The notes beneath the pieces are model-generated. The model was given only the letters and a program-made list of their open reading frames with translations. It did no database searches and was not told the origin of the DNA. Shown here piece after piece: positions 45,501-58,400 of a stretch of DNA of 64,000 bases. Where the stretch lies: the NCBI GenBank assembly GCA_002917075.1, contig NTMA01000086.1, positions 1-64,000 on the forward strand. Direction: 5' to 3'. The stretch is from Hawksworthiomyces lignivorus. Taxonomy: Eukaryota; Ascomycota; Sordariomycetes; Ophiostomatales; Ophiostomataceae. Numbering within the stretch: the first letter of the stretch is position 1; every line of letters begins with the position of its first letter. A program made the position numbers and the translations under genes.

Positions 45501-48500
45501 AGGGTAGAAGATACTTGCAGATGATATTGTATCCATCTCTCGTGTCCAGATTCAATTTGCTTCGAGTCGGCTCACCCGTTTGAATGATATCATTTCCACT
45601 TGGGCTCACTTTTGCATGCCATGACCAACAAAGCGTATTAATGCAAGAGCTGGCTTTCATGCAGCTTCGCGCTATACATCACCGTTGTCTCTGACACTAT
45701 GGTGAATTCCTTTTCTATCCTTTAACATCTCATAATATATTTATGTATCTCATGGCTGTACTTTTCAGTCACAGGCCAGTATTATCAAAAGGAAAGTTGC
45801 AATGGCTGAATAAAAAGACCTCTGAAAGTACACATCCCAAGGGAATGTACTCGGACAACGGCGATCCAGACCACAGTGATGCCATAGCCATTTGTCCTGA
45901 TTCGTCCAGGTTCTTTCGCATATCCCTCACCAGCGGTTACGATTTTTTTAATATATATTTTTTAGTATAATTTTTTTGAAGATTTTAAGTGGAAGTAGCT
46001 ACTCCTATTAGTGAGCCGGTGTCAATCTTGATAGATTTACTCATCCCTAGATACGGAGATTTCTTCCTCGTGGTCTCGTAGAAAGCAGTATATCAAAGGA
46101 TCAATGTCTAACTCGTACTCATACAGAACAGGCTATTGAGGTAGGAAAACCAGTTTCTAGCGTTTCGTTTCAAGTTGCGTAGTCCGCTGATGGGCATTCG
46201 CTCTCTTTAGCGTAGTAACAAGAAAAAAGAAAAAAATAGAAAGAGACTGCCAGTATCCGCCTGTTCTCTCTAACTTACTTCGCGTGGCAGATGCTGATCA
46301 ACAACACTTTTCACGGCTTAGCCGCCGATCAAATTCCTCCCTTTCTGTTAGGATAATGGAAGGAAGACAAGGGAAAGGTCGTACTCGTGCTAGCATTGTG
46401 TTCAGCCGCGAAGAAGATTGGGTAAAATGGGTCCACAGAAATGTGCGATACGAGTAGGCCAGTGGCGAAGGGATTGGCAGCGCCGGCTTGCAACGGCGTC
46501 TTTTGGAGCAACATAACGTATGCGAATTACGGATATCGAGAAAAATCTTCGAGACACCATGACTAGCACATGTGGGTGACCCATAATTAAGGAAGGCTTT
46601 TGGACCCAAAAGTTGGTCCACAGTCACGCCGTCAATGGAAGATAAAAAAAGATCCGTGCGTCGTCAGCGAATGATCTAAACTCGATCTATTCAGGGGCGA
46701 GGGATAATAAGAGGGGGCCTTTAACTTGCACACGGAGTATGTAAGCCTTACTACGTACACGTATGGGAGGTGTGGCTGATATCGTATGGCGCTGCTGAGA
46801 TGAGGGACGAGGTGTAAAGGCGATCTACACCAACCCCGAATGGTACATAGCGTGACGGCGTCGACAAGAATCCGAAAGGGATTTGCTCGGGCGAAAGTGG
46901 ATTATGCCAGACAAGTCTTGCACTGCGCAAAAAGACCAAAGATTTTCTTGTTAGTCTGCTCTTGTAGAATTGCATCTGTCTTGTTATTCGTTTATTCTTA
47001 GCACCCCAGGTCAACCTGCTTGAACTCTAATTGCCTAGTATCTTCATCTTTTATGAAGATAGAAGGAGAGAGGCAAAGGAAAGGCCTGGTATAGTTTTAT
47101 GATTGGTCGTTGCCTATGAAGAAAGTCCGCACCGAGTTGGGAGCTGGGAGACGGGGCATTCGGAATACGGGAAAGTAGACCGTACATCATCATATGAGGA
47201 AAAACAACTCAGATCCTCAAACCAAGAAAGGGCAGTAGAATGTGTGGTCCCAAAAGACCCTGACTGTGGTAATTCAATAGAAACCCTTCACAATACGCAT
47301 AGAGATGGACCCGAAAAGGGAGGCGAATCTTTTCTTGGTCCCTTTGAACGGCTCACCTCGGCTCGCTTTTCGCTTCATGCCCCGGAACGACCGGTTGTTC
47401 CAAGGCTTTCCCAAGGGTCTGTTCCTAAGACCAATGCGCCGCATGGGCAAGTTTTTTTGTCGATTGGCTCCCTCGACTTGGGATATGGCAGTGCATGGGG
47501 CACGTTTTGTAGATATCTCACCCAAGACATAATTGGTCTTATATGGTCCCAAATAAAACTCAGACATGCGTTCCAGAAACCATTTCGAAGATACAGAAAT
47601 TTCGGGTCTCGTGGTATCTTGCTCTGCCCTTCAAATTGCTTCAGCCACTTTCCTCTCTGAAGCTGATGGTACAAGGCAAAACAATCGAGGTATACTTTAA
47701 CCACTTCGTGGGAGGCCTTGTGAAAGCCTTAATACATTGTTATTATCCGCATATTGTTGTTGCTAGACATTTCGCTGCATAGCTCCTTAGCATGATATCA
47801 AACAAGGCGCAATGCTGCGGTCACTGGCATTCATTAGCTCCCTGCTACCGAATACCATGCCTCGCATGCTTAATGTGTAGGCTTACGAGTACGATACTAG
47901 GCATAGGGCAGTTACAGAGTGGGCGCATGCTGGTCTCTCCCTCCCCTAAATTAGTGCGTGTCCGAAACTTTTTGTTCCTATTTCAAGAACACAGCTATTA
48001 CTTCGCTCTTATGTTTTGCTGCATTCCGAGACCAGAAGAAACAAACCCCAGCAGATGGTCATACGGTCATCCAAACCATGGCCAGGGCATAGATTTTTCT
48101 TCTCTTAGGTGGCGAATGAGAAACCTCACTTGTCTGGACCCATGCTCTGAAGACAACAAGTGACTAAAGTTTCCCCCATCCGTGCTTTAAGGATTGCACT
48201 AACTGTACATACGAACAGGACTGTGATTAATGACGCACACTGTCCCCTGCGCTTAAAATTGGTGGTATGGTACTGTGTCTACTTTGGTAAAGGCTGAGAC
48301 GGGAAATTTCTTATTTTTTCTTGTTCCAAGAACCGTGCACTCGAGATCGCCCTCCCCTCGCTGCTCATCACTCAGGGGCACACTTTGATCTGCCTTTGCC
48401 TGTAGTCCAAGCTAGTCTCAGGTCGCCTCTTCGTGGGCAGATAGAGAATAAGCTCGTATGGTGTGTGTTTCTAGACACCGCGAGTAAATGGTAAGACAAG

Positions 48501-51500
48501 GAGCCACAAGAATCTTGGTCATCGAAGAAAAAGAAAAAGGCATAACATATTAAAGAAACAAAGATATACGGCGTACTGCATATGCATTCGCATCGTGGTC
48601 AAAGCTTGTTGAGGTGTTGCGCCTCAATAGAATGTGGATCCTGTCTTTCTGGAAATTTCTGGAGGAGATGTGGACATTGGTTTCGGTTCTCGCTTCCACC
48701 ATTATTTTTCATTCTTGAAAGGGACAAGCCTCGTTTTCTCCTTGCATCATCTTATTCTATTTTATTTTTCTTTTGGTTCACAGGTGGTGCTTGTCGCCGC
48801 AGTCCATTTCCATGTGGACTGCCTCTTTTCCATGCCGTCGCCTAACCAGTTTGATATCTTGCCCGTACCCGCCCTTATTACCACGTACGAGCACCATGCT
48901 GGCGCTGGGGACGAAACATGGCCAGTTCTCCCCTAAATCTTACGAGGCTGCAGAATAGGACACCACAAGAGACCAAGACGCCTGGTGCTGTCGTATTCAC
49001 TTGCCGGGATTCTTGATCAAAGCTTTCGTTTTACTGTGCCTAGCTAGCTTTGTTATGCCGGGCAAATATGCATCTTACAACAATATGAGTTGTGGATTGT
49101 GGAATAATAAAAAACCAAATTATATGTGAGGACGGAGCACAAAGTACGAGCCACATATTGGCAAGACACCTTAACTTTATGTTGCTATGCTTTCATTGCG
49201 ATAGACCGATAAACTGCCCTCAATATCCGGTTGCTTGTATGAGCCTACATGCCTTTCCCCCTCTGTATGTCGTACGGAGTATTAGATATGACACGGATCC
49301 TTTGTGACGAGACACACTATCGATGCAGATGTCCGGTTTAGTCGGAGGATCGGCTGGCTTTTCCAACACAATCGGTGTCTTACCCAATGAGTGCGCACAT
49401 TGTGGTTACGACGACGTACTACGTGTAGAAAAAGCAATCACACAACGTCAGCGTTCCTCCAGAGTCCACCTGATATCTCACTGGCTCAAATTTTTTTTTT
49501 TTAGAGAAGTGGGTCGGCACCCAAGTTTGCTCGTGTGGAGTTTGGATATTCACGAGATTCACACAGTCTGGATTCCCAAAGCTTCTTGCTTATTCTCTTT
49601 GGTGCTGGTCTGTGCTGAATCTAATTTTATTTTCCTGCCGTCTATATCCATCGCTACGCTTTTTGTCTCCATCTTTGCACGGCGTAATTTCACTGAACAT
49701 GGGTTTTTCCTATTTGTTTCCAAAACCGAGATAGTCCTTTTCTCGATTCTGTTTCCTATTCCTTCTAGCGTGGTCATTCTCCCTTCTTACGTCGTAGTTC
49801 TCCCCCTTCTTTGTCTGCAGATGTTTAGTGCTCTGTATGAGTGTACTATACGCAAATAGGTGTGGGAATATGCAAAGGACATTGATGATCCTTCAAACGA
49901 AGCATGCTTAGGGAGTTCATGTATAGTGGTGTTAGCAGCCGCCGAGACAGAAGAATTTTGCGAGCTGCAGATATTGCTTGCATAATGTTTATATATCTGT
50001 GTGTGAAAATAGCGTAGCTTTTCGTTTCCGCTGTGTGCTTCTTCATAAAGGACCGATATTAAAGAAATCTGTGTTTTGAGTTTGAGCAATCAGTCTGCGC
50101 CGTACGGCTGCTGCTGAAACGACATCAACCAGCCAGCCGCCGCAAAAGCAATTGACTATAGTATGCGTAGCAATCCTCCCTGGATTCGGCAGACGAGAAG
50201 ACGCGGGAAGAGAAAAAAAAAGCGAGGTACACATGGGAAAAAGAAAGAGGCAGTCTTACGAGAATTGTGCAGAAGTAGAGAGACACACTATTTTGAACGG
50301 CTGACCAGTGGTATGGCGTACTTTCAGTGAGCTGTTCTAGACACCGTCACCGCCCTTTTAGAGCTTCAAAGGTGCTGCTTACTGCAACGATGTACGACAG
50401 TTCCACGCAGGGCAGGTTTCTGTGCGTCCATCTGGCATTCTCGCTGTCTCCCGTCTCATGGGAGTTGAAACGTCAAAAGCAAAAAAAATTATGCACGGTA
50501 GCGTCCTCTGCTTGTCTCTGCCTGCCCATCTTTTTGGAGGTGAGAACAAGAGGCGACAAGGAAACAGATAGGCCTGACACCATCCAAACAGGTGATCCTG
50601 GAAGCGTCATACAGAAAGTGAATATGCATTGCAAGGCCGAAACAGTGAGAAGCAGCTTCCGAGGCGAAGGTGTTTCGGTCTGGGCGAATTGCTGGGCAGA
50701 ATGGATACAAAGGGGCGATTATGCAGCACCCAGACGCTAAGCTACGACCTGCGGCGCAAATCGCAGGCAACCCGCAGGCTGTTTCCGCTTGTTTCTACAC
50801 TGTTTCCCCCTTGCTAGGTAGGCGCCCTTTTTTTTTTCTTATGCCTGCTAATAACTAACTTGCTCGTTCTATTCTAGCTTGGCGCATTGCTGCATTCTCC
50901 ATCGCTTGCATGGCTGGCAGGCTAGGTCCCCTCAAGAGAGAGTGTGGCGGGATCGAGAATCTGGATGCTCTCGATATTGTTTTCCTAGCAGGGACTATCA
51001 CCAAATGGCAAGTGTAATCGTTCCGAATTGCTATCGGCCGCTCCGTGGCGTTTTTAGTTGGAGAGAAAATCTAATATCATCACGCCCCCAAGAAAAAAGC
51101 CAAATCAAAAACATCCAAATGCTACTGCACTTGCTCGTACTTTCTTTACGGCATTTGAGCCATGCTTGTGTAGAGGACACAAAATCGCGAACAGTCACCG
51201 GACTGCTCTACCTACTCGCAATGTATTATTAGGGCGATTTCTGGGCTGTTGCGTAATTCAGACGAGGCGTGCTATGCGCTGACACACTCCTGAATTCCTC
51301 AGTTGGCACTAGAAACAACCTATTCTGCTAGGCATGCCAGCTCGTAGGCAGCTGCAAGCCTGCCTGCTGGCTTCTTTTGCACTCCACCAACATGCAAAAG
51401 GTAGAAGCGGCAGCATAAGTTTGTACTACTAGTACGACTGCGACGCCCGCAATAATGGGGACAAAGAAAACCCTGGCTGTACAGATGGCGTAGCGCTGCG

Positions 51501-53450
51501 CTGTGGGTGAGTCTTGCGGCAGGGTGGGCTCGTGGAAAGAAAAAGAGGACAGGCTGGACAGGCAAAGCTGTGTGAAAAAAAGGGGCGGGCTGGAGTCACT
51601 TCTGGTTCTGGATCTTCCACGACGAAGGGTCTGTCTTGGATGATGGTGCAGTCCTCTTCGGGCGCTGTGGCCAGTTAGTTGCCTTCCAGCAGAGAAACTT
51701 GCACAAAATCTCTTCCATCCTCCAGGCTGTCGCTCTTTTGCCCTTCGTAGGATAGCTTGTCGTGCTGCATCAACGCTAGTGTGTGTCCATCTGTGGCAGC
51801 CCGCTGCTTCTGAGTGGCTGTGGCACCACGCACACGCTCACACGCACCCACATTTTCCCTCACATCTTCACCTCCGAGTGGTCCAGTCATTTCTCGTGTG
51901 TCAGACAAATCCATGCTCGCCTTCTTACTCGTCCACTCGCCCTCGCCCTCGCCCCATTCGTATCATCCCCCTCATTGCTCATCATCATCATCTTCGTCAC
52001 CCCCATCCACTTTTTCGAAAAGTACACTTTCTTTGGAGCTTGACCATCTTTGCTCTAGCATGAGTTTGCCTCCACACGGGCGTCTCTGACTGGATGCCCC
52101 AAAACAAAGAAGACACATCCAAGACACAAGCTAGACCCAGACAGAACAGACAGATACGGAAAGAAAAAAACACCCTCCACAACCACACATTCTCCGCATC
52201 GTTTGCTCTCATTCGCCCTGGCCGCGCTCGCCGATGCTGTCCCATCCCAGCGCTAGCGGCTTTTCTTCCTTCCCAGCTCTCCCTTTGCAATGTCTGTGGA
52301 CAGATTCGCTCAACCACTGAGATGAGCCGTCCTGCTGCGAGCTGCACAAAGCGGGTCCCTTCTCAACCTCTTGGCTCTTGTTGGCTTGGCCCTTCTTCTG
52401 CATTTCTTGGCAGCAAGCAGGGGTGTGACCGTTATTATCCTGGCCCTTGTCCATAAATGGCATGCAAGGACTCTGTCGTTCGATACCCTGGTCCAAGTTA
52501 ATCATCAAGGCTCACACCCTGGTCAAACCAGCTCGCCCTCCCCATCTCACCATCCCAAAACCACGCAACACAACACGGCCTCTTCCCTCCACAAACTAGT
52601 CTTTCGCACTAGTGAGAGCGGCAAACACGCCGGGCGTTGTGCAAAAAACGTTCACATATCACTCACGCCCCGTGAAGAAAGTGTGTTGTACCTCTGTACC
52701 CATCCTTCCTCAATGTGGGATCTGAAAGTCCACATGTAATCTCTCTATCTATACTGTCACCCAGCTCTTGCAATAAGAACGGCACAAAATAGTGCCCATT
52801 GCTCTTGCAGTATCAATATCTACAACCTCTTCCCCAGCCGTTTTGGACTTCTCTTCTTCGTTTCCCATCACCATCGTCCATATTTTCTACACATTCCCTA
52901 ACTCCTCCCCCATTCGGCGCTCCCTCTCTTTTTTCTTCCTCTTCTTCATCCTTCATTCTCTTTTTTATTTTACTCTCTCGCCTCGTCTCATCCTATATCA
53001 CAAGAAGCTCCCCCCTCCCGCCGAAGCCACCTTTTTGGAGTCTCTTGGATCTTGACATGCTATCTATCTCTCCAGGATTTTCCTATTGACTCGTTAAGTC
53101 GAAGTTCAATACGTTCCTTTTTCTCATCTTCGATCAGCAAAATCTACCAGGACTCGAACGTGCAACCGTCACCCCAGTGGACTGAAAGCTTGAGGCCAAC
53201 AGAAGACTCGTACTGGAAAGCGTTCATTTCTGTGTTCCTGTTCTCTTATTCGCAGTTCCGTCTCCCGGATTGGATTTTTCTTTTTCTTCAGATACTGGTA
53301 ACCCTTTTTCTCTCTTATTCGTTTAATATTTTCACAAAAAGAAAGGAGATAAATCGGGAATTTTCTTTTCTCTATTGTATCTGCCGCCGGCCCTCGCAAG
53401 GAAACAGAAACCCTCAACCCTCTTAAAACAGGATCCGGAGATCTCATAAC
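39515..53450. other. 13.9-kb gene-poor tract; leader of the Ran1-like kinase at its right end
   Basis: No frame here exceeds 185 codons, and the longer ones (47103-47660, 49323-49859) overlap frames on other strands and have no recognisable motif. I see no transposase, reverse transcriptase or terminal repeats by eye. From about 51780 to 53450 the plus strand is strongly C/T-rich and reads as a long promoter and leader with several upstream ATGs. Degenerate TACGGAGTA-like motifs occur near 46733 and 49270. Confidence 0.55.
39541..39546 (+). terminator. Polyadenylation signal AATAAA of PRP4
   Basis: A canonical AATAAA lies 27 bases downstream of the PRP4 stop codon and is followed by A/T-rich sequence and a T-rich stretch at 39599-39615. 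Confidence 0.5.
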
Positions 53451-55443
53451 ATGCAGCATGTCCTGGCACCGAGCGGACTCCCGACCCCTCCAGCGTCGCC
53501 CCTGTCCTTTGACCACCCCAAGTGCGTGCCTCAGCAGCACCACCATTTCTTCCACCAGGCAGAGGCAGCAACAATACTACCACAGCGTCCCCAGCAGCGA
53601 TATGTCCCGGTAACGCCTGAGGAACGGATAGGCACCTTCTTGGGGAGCTCCCTCCAACTGACTGGCATCATTGGGACTGGCGCCTATGGAGTGGTGTACG
53701 AGGCCGTGGATGTTAAGACGAACATACGCTATGCCGTGAAGGCCTTGAGCAAGCTCAATGCTGATGGAACGCCTCTGGAAGCGCGGCAGATTGAGTACCA
53801 GACCCGTGAGATCCGTCTTCACTACCTGGCTTCAGCACATCCCAACGTGGTTTCCATGTTTAAGATCATCAATGATTACCCAGACTGCTTGTTCGTGGTT
53901 TTGGAATACTGCCCAGAGGGCGACCTATTCTACAACATCACCGAATGCGGTCAGTTTGTAGGCAAAGATGAGCTTGCCCGGCGGGTTTTCCTCCAGGTGC
54001 TGGATGCTGTGCAATACCTTCACCAGTCTGGTATTTACCACCGAGACCTGAAGCCCGAGAATATCCTGGTAGCGGACCGTGGACAGACTCTCAAGCTGGC
54101 CGACTTCGGCTTGGCAACAGCTTCTGATCATTCTGAAGATTATGGTTGCGGCTCTACGTTTTACATGTCGCCTGGTATGTAGCCATTGGTCCCTGTTTCC
54201 CCCTAACCCTATAATTATCCCCCTTACAGTTTCTAACCGGATGTGCGTGCTCCTCTCCATAGAATGCTTGGGCCAGACAAACTCTAGGCGGCCATACTAC
54301 TACTGCGCACCCAACGACGTTTGGAGCTTGGGTGTTATCTTGGTGAACCTGACCTGTGGCCGCAACCCTTGGAAGCAGGCCTCTCCTGAGGACTCGACTT
54401 ACCGGGCGTACACGCGCAACCCAGGCTTTCTGAAGACCATTCTGCCCCTGACTGATGAGCTGGATGACATTTTGGCGCGGATTTTCACTCCTAACCCGGA
54501 CCAGCGCATCACTCTCCCGGAGCTGAAGCAGCGCATCCTGGCTTGCCCGCGGTTCACAATCACCCAGCAGCAGGAGATGCCGACCTTCTGCCCCCAGCCG
54601 ACGCCGCCTGCATCACCGGAGCATTCTGAGCTCGTGAACGCTGTTGCATCTCCAATTGTTGTGTCTTCCTCGGATTACGCCGTCTTCGATGACGAAGACG
54701 AGGAAGTACACGACTCCGTTCTGGAGGAGAATATGGCCCCGCTTTCGCCAGCTCCGTCGTCGCAGTGCACCACACTACTTCCGTCTTCACCTGCTTCGTC
54801 AGTAAGCGACTGCTCTACCATCGACGCACTGATCGAGGATGACGAGGAGGGCGATATCTATGTCGGCCAGGAACTGCCAGAGATTATCACGCCTCCCCCA
54901 CCCACTGTAGCCGTGCACCCTCCACCTACCCACTGCGATATGCTCTCTGTTTACGAACCAGAGGACGCATCCATGGTGGGTGTTGAGTCGCCGTTCCAGC
55001 AGCCGGATCACCTCCAGCAGCAGACGCCCATCTACCATTTCCACAATGTTCATATTCCGCAAGATTACGTTTCGTACCCTGGGGGTGCTGTCCCGGTGTC
55101 TCTGCCTGAACAGCCGCTTGTCCTGCCGCAGCCACTAACGGTGCCTTGCGTGCAGCACTTGCAACACCCTCCTCCCCTGCAGCAGCAGCTGCCACAGCTG
55201 CCACAGCCTCCTGCACAGCACTACCACCACCACCAGCTGCCGCTGCCACCTCCACCACAGCAGCAACCACCACCGCCGCCTCCTGCTCCAGTCTGTGCTG
55301 GCAGTGGTGGTAAGTTATTCTTTCCCAGTGTCTGGGATTGGGTGGTTGGCAAGAATGCTCAGCCTATCCAGCAGCATCTACCCATCCACCACATCCCATC
55401 TTTCCATCATCAGGTTCCTATGTTCTTGCAGGGCTGCTATTGA
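53451..55443 (+). CDS. Ran1/Pat1-like serine/threonine protein kinase, 2 exons
   Basis: Exons are 53451-54174 and 54263-55443, giving 634 residues. The 88-nt intron (GTATGT...CCATAG) interrupts the SPE motif and joins in phase (YMSP|ECLGQ). The N-terminus has LPTPPASP. The kinase domain begins at GTGAYGVVYEAVD (residues 75-87), with the catalytic Lys near 97, YHRDLKPENILV (about 196), DFGLA (218) and DVWSLGVILVNL. The pattern STFYMSPE and NDVWSLGVILVNL with RNPWKQA is typical of the Ran1/Ksp1/Sks1 group, which links nutrient state to growth and meiosis in yeasts. The C-terminal half is Pro/Gln/His-rich and disordered. Near 55311 a GTAAGT occurs in frame, but no good acceptor follows before the stop, so I read through it. 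A very long C/T-rich leader precedes the gene. Confidence 0.9.
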
Positions 55444-58400
55444 AAGCTAGCATCTGCCAATGTTATACGTTGCTTCGACCCACGAGTCTACGGGCTTCCA
55501 GCGGAGGAACTGGCACTTTTCCGAAACACCCAAAAAAAATACTTCACGTTCACAATCACTTCGTTCTTTTTCTTATTTTATTATACGTTTCTTACGTCAA
55601 ATCTTTTCTTATGTCTAGCGTGGAGTTTCAGGCGGTTTGTGGAGGAGATCCAGCAGAGGAAACCGCCTTTTCAATTTTTATTCTATCAAATCCTATTTAT
55701 TATGTATTGGGGGGAGGAGTTCTGTATTTAAAACGTTTACGCCTAGGGTTGGCTTGGCATTGGCGCAAAACAGGGAAGGGATAGGAATTTTTTTTTTTTT
55801 TTTTTTCAAATGTGGTCCAGAGACAAAGGCCACTGGAGTTTCTCGTTTACTTCTTTCTTGTCCTTTCTACCTTATTTCTCCTTTCTGTCTTACTATCCGG
55901 ATTGGAAACCAGACATAAAAATACAACGACCCGAACCTAATCGGTTTTATTTCTCATGCCACGGAGGACTTCCCAAAGTGCGATCTATTATTACCTGGTG
56001 TTCCAGAGGGAAAGGCCTGGGTTTCTTCTTCTCCGTGGTTACGACTTTCGTCAATTGAATGGGATTTACCACAGTCCGGAAGCTGGACCTATTAGCTGCC
56101 TATCATCTCAAGGAAGAAGACCTGGATCTTGGATAACCCAGACTCTTCCCATGGACGTTTACTTCGCCAGGCACTTGGAGAAGTCTTTCTACTACTTTGA
56201 GAAATTTCACGTCCACTTTCAGGGCTTGAACCTAGAGCTGGTTTAGGTCGGATTATGGATCTATTTTGGATGTCTGCATTATTTTTCAAAAAATTTATCT
56301 TCTGCAAAAGGGAAGTGTGCTATGATTAGTTTGGAGAACCTCTTTATTTCATGTCTTAAGGGACATATTTTCGTGTTTATCTAGACTACCCCGGGCCTAA
56401 TGCCCCCCCATATTTGGACTCATCGGCCTTCTAAGAAGCCCGCATTGAGAATACAAAAAAAAGGAACTTTGCGTTTTACGTTTTAACTAGTTTCTACATG
56501 TTATTCATGAACTGTTTCAATTGAGTAAGCCTAAAAACCCTGCAATGTACTGTAATGTTCAGGTGTTGCTTCCCTTGTGCGGACAATAAGGGACCATGAT
56601 GCAAGGGAGACCTGCCTTCACTACGAGATATCAGCCCATGTTTCTGCTAGGATCTACACTAGTTAGCTGCTACTCTGTGTGCGTATTGTTTGAAAACCAG
56701 CTGGCGCATTGTCCAGTGCGTCTTTTGCGAATACACCCCAAAAAATGAACCATGCAAATGAATTCGCTGTTTGTGGTTAAGGGGCAGAGATGTCTGCGCC
56801 ATCATGGCAGCTAGCTACGCATGTTGCATTCTCAGGAGTCCCATCGTGTTTTCTGCAACCGACCTACAGGCTCTTCAGCTAAGAGCAATGTACGGCAAAA
56901 TTCCTGTACGGGAATAGTTACTTCTTCTATAGGCCAACAGCCAACCTCCCAGGCTGAGTATTCTGCTCTGTCTAGCATCGGTTGTCCATCGTCAGGTGTC
57001 AGCCACCTCTCCAACAGGGAAAGAAAGGAAGAAAATAGGGATTTACACATGACCGCTGTCTGTCTTTGACACACACTTTTTCTCCCAACCCATCCCTTGC
57101 GCAGTCCAATCGGAAAGGAGGATGACAAAGTGGGTGCCGAAAAGGAACAAAAACGAGGCGAGACGGCTTTCCACTAGAGGAACGGAATCTTGTGAGTACT
57201 CCACGCTACGAAGTGCAGAAAGGAAACATCAAAGAGAAAAAAAAGTAAGGCGGGCGGATGAACCGCACACAGTAAGCGCTGACAGCCAACCGTTCCTCAG
57301 GGGAGGATTCACAAAATGTTTTATCTCTTTTTTTAATTTACCTCTGATTTGTGTTTAACAGTTCCCGCTGTGCCGGCATGTCTTATTTGCGGGATAAGCT
57401 GACTAGCCACAAAGAGCAGTGATGATTGTGTATAATAATTAATTTCTTTCATTCTTTTTACGGAGCATTATTGATTTATTGACTTATATTGAACTTGTTT
57501 ACTTGCAGGGCTCCTGCAGCCTGCAGCTCGTGATTGGTGTTTAGTAACAGTCGGTGAGATGGCCATCCCCCCCTGATTGGCCCCTGAAGTTAAACAAAAG
57601 GTGGAGACAGCTTGTTACTGTGTATAAGGAGTTTATACACTGTTTTTGTACTGTAGATTTTGAATGGAACAAGTAAGAAAAAGGACGACTGCACGACGCA
57701 GGCCAGAACCAGGCTTGTGCAGGTCGGAAACGAGACGACACAAGAGGTTGCAGTGTTGCATTTCTTGCACGTACGTATAATTTCCTTTCCAGGGCTACGA
57801 GTATCGTGTATCTATTATCTCACGCTGTTCCTCTGTCATGAAAAGAAAGGAGATTGTGGAGCGTCTACGTCGCTGCAACCACAAGAGCGATGCACGCATG
57901 CGTCAATGAGAATCTTGTTCTGCTATCGCAGTGCGATGTACGAAGAAGGGTGACCCACAGGCGGGCAGCGGCCCCGGATTTCCCGTTTTCTCGTCTTTCT
58001 CATTGCTTTTTCATTGCTTTTTCCTTTTGCTTGTTTCTTCCTCATTCTGGTAGTGAGACATGACAAAGGGACGAAGGGCAGTCGGGTTGAAACAAACACG
58101 CAGCACTGAACAAGACGACGTTGATGGCAAAAATGGTGGTGGGTGGACGCAACGCCAGAGTGGCGAAGATGGGACTCCGCAGCAACGAACCGCTCGCTGG
58201 AGGGAACTGGTCAAGATCACAGAGGGAGGAAGCCTGTTAGTGGAGATGAGCCACAGAGGGCCGGAGAGCTGGTCGGCTTCGGGAGACGAGGACAGACGCA
58301 GACGCAGACACAGACACCCGCGGCCGCTCCTGGCTCTTTTGTCTCTCTCCCTCTCTCAATGCCTGGTTCGTCGTCGATGGCAGTTGGGGAGGTTATCGTG

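Noticed and set aside
47103..47660. 185-codon plus-strand frame in the gene-poor tract
   Set aside because: Frames of similar length occur on the other strand and in another plus frame over the same bases, the composition is not protein-like throughout, and no motif is recognised.
49323..49859. 178-codon plus-strand frame
   Set aside because: It has a run of Phe from a homopolymer, no recognised motif, and looks like a chance frame in T-rich sequence.
53100..53220. tRNA-like B-box on the minus strand (GTTCGAGTCC)
   Set aside because: The flanking bases do not form a T-arm, and no A-box or acceptor stem fits. It lies in the kinase leader.
54195..54215. CCCTAACCCT, resembling telomere repeats
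   Set aside because: Only about one and a half units, inside the Ran1-like kinase intron; it is more simply explained by chance and a branch site.
55311..55345. GTAAGT near the 3' end of the Ran1-like kinase as an intron donor
   Set aside because: The nearest acceptor would give an intron of only about 20 nt, and reading through gives an open frame to a stop.
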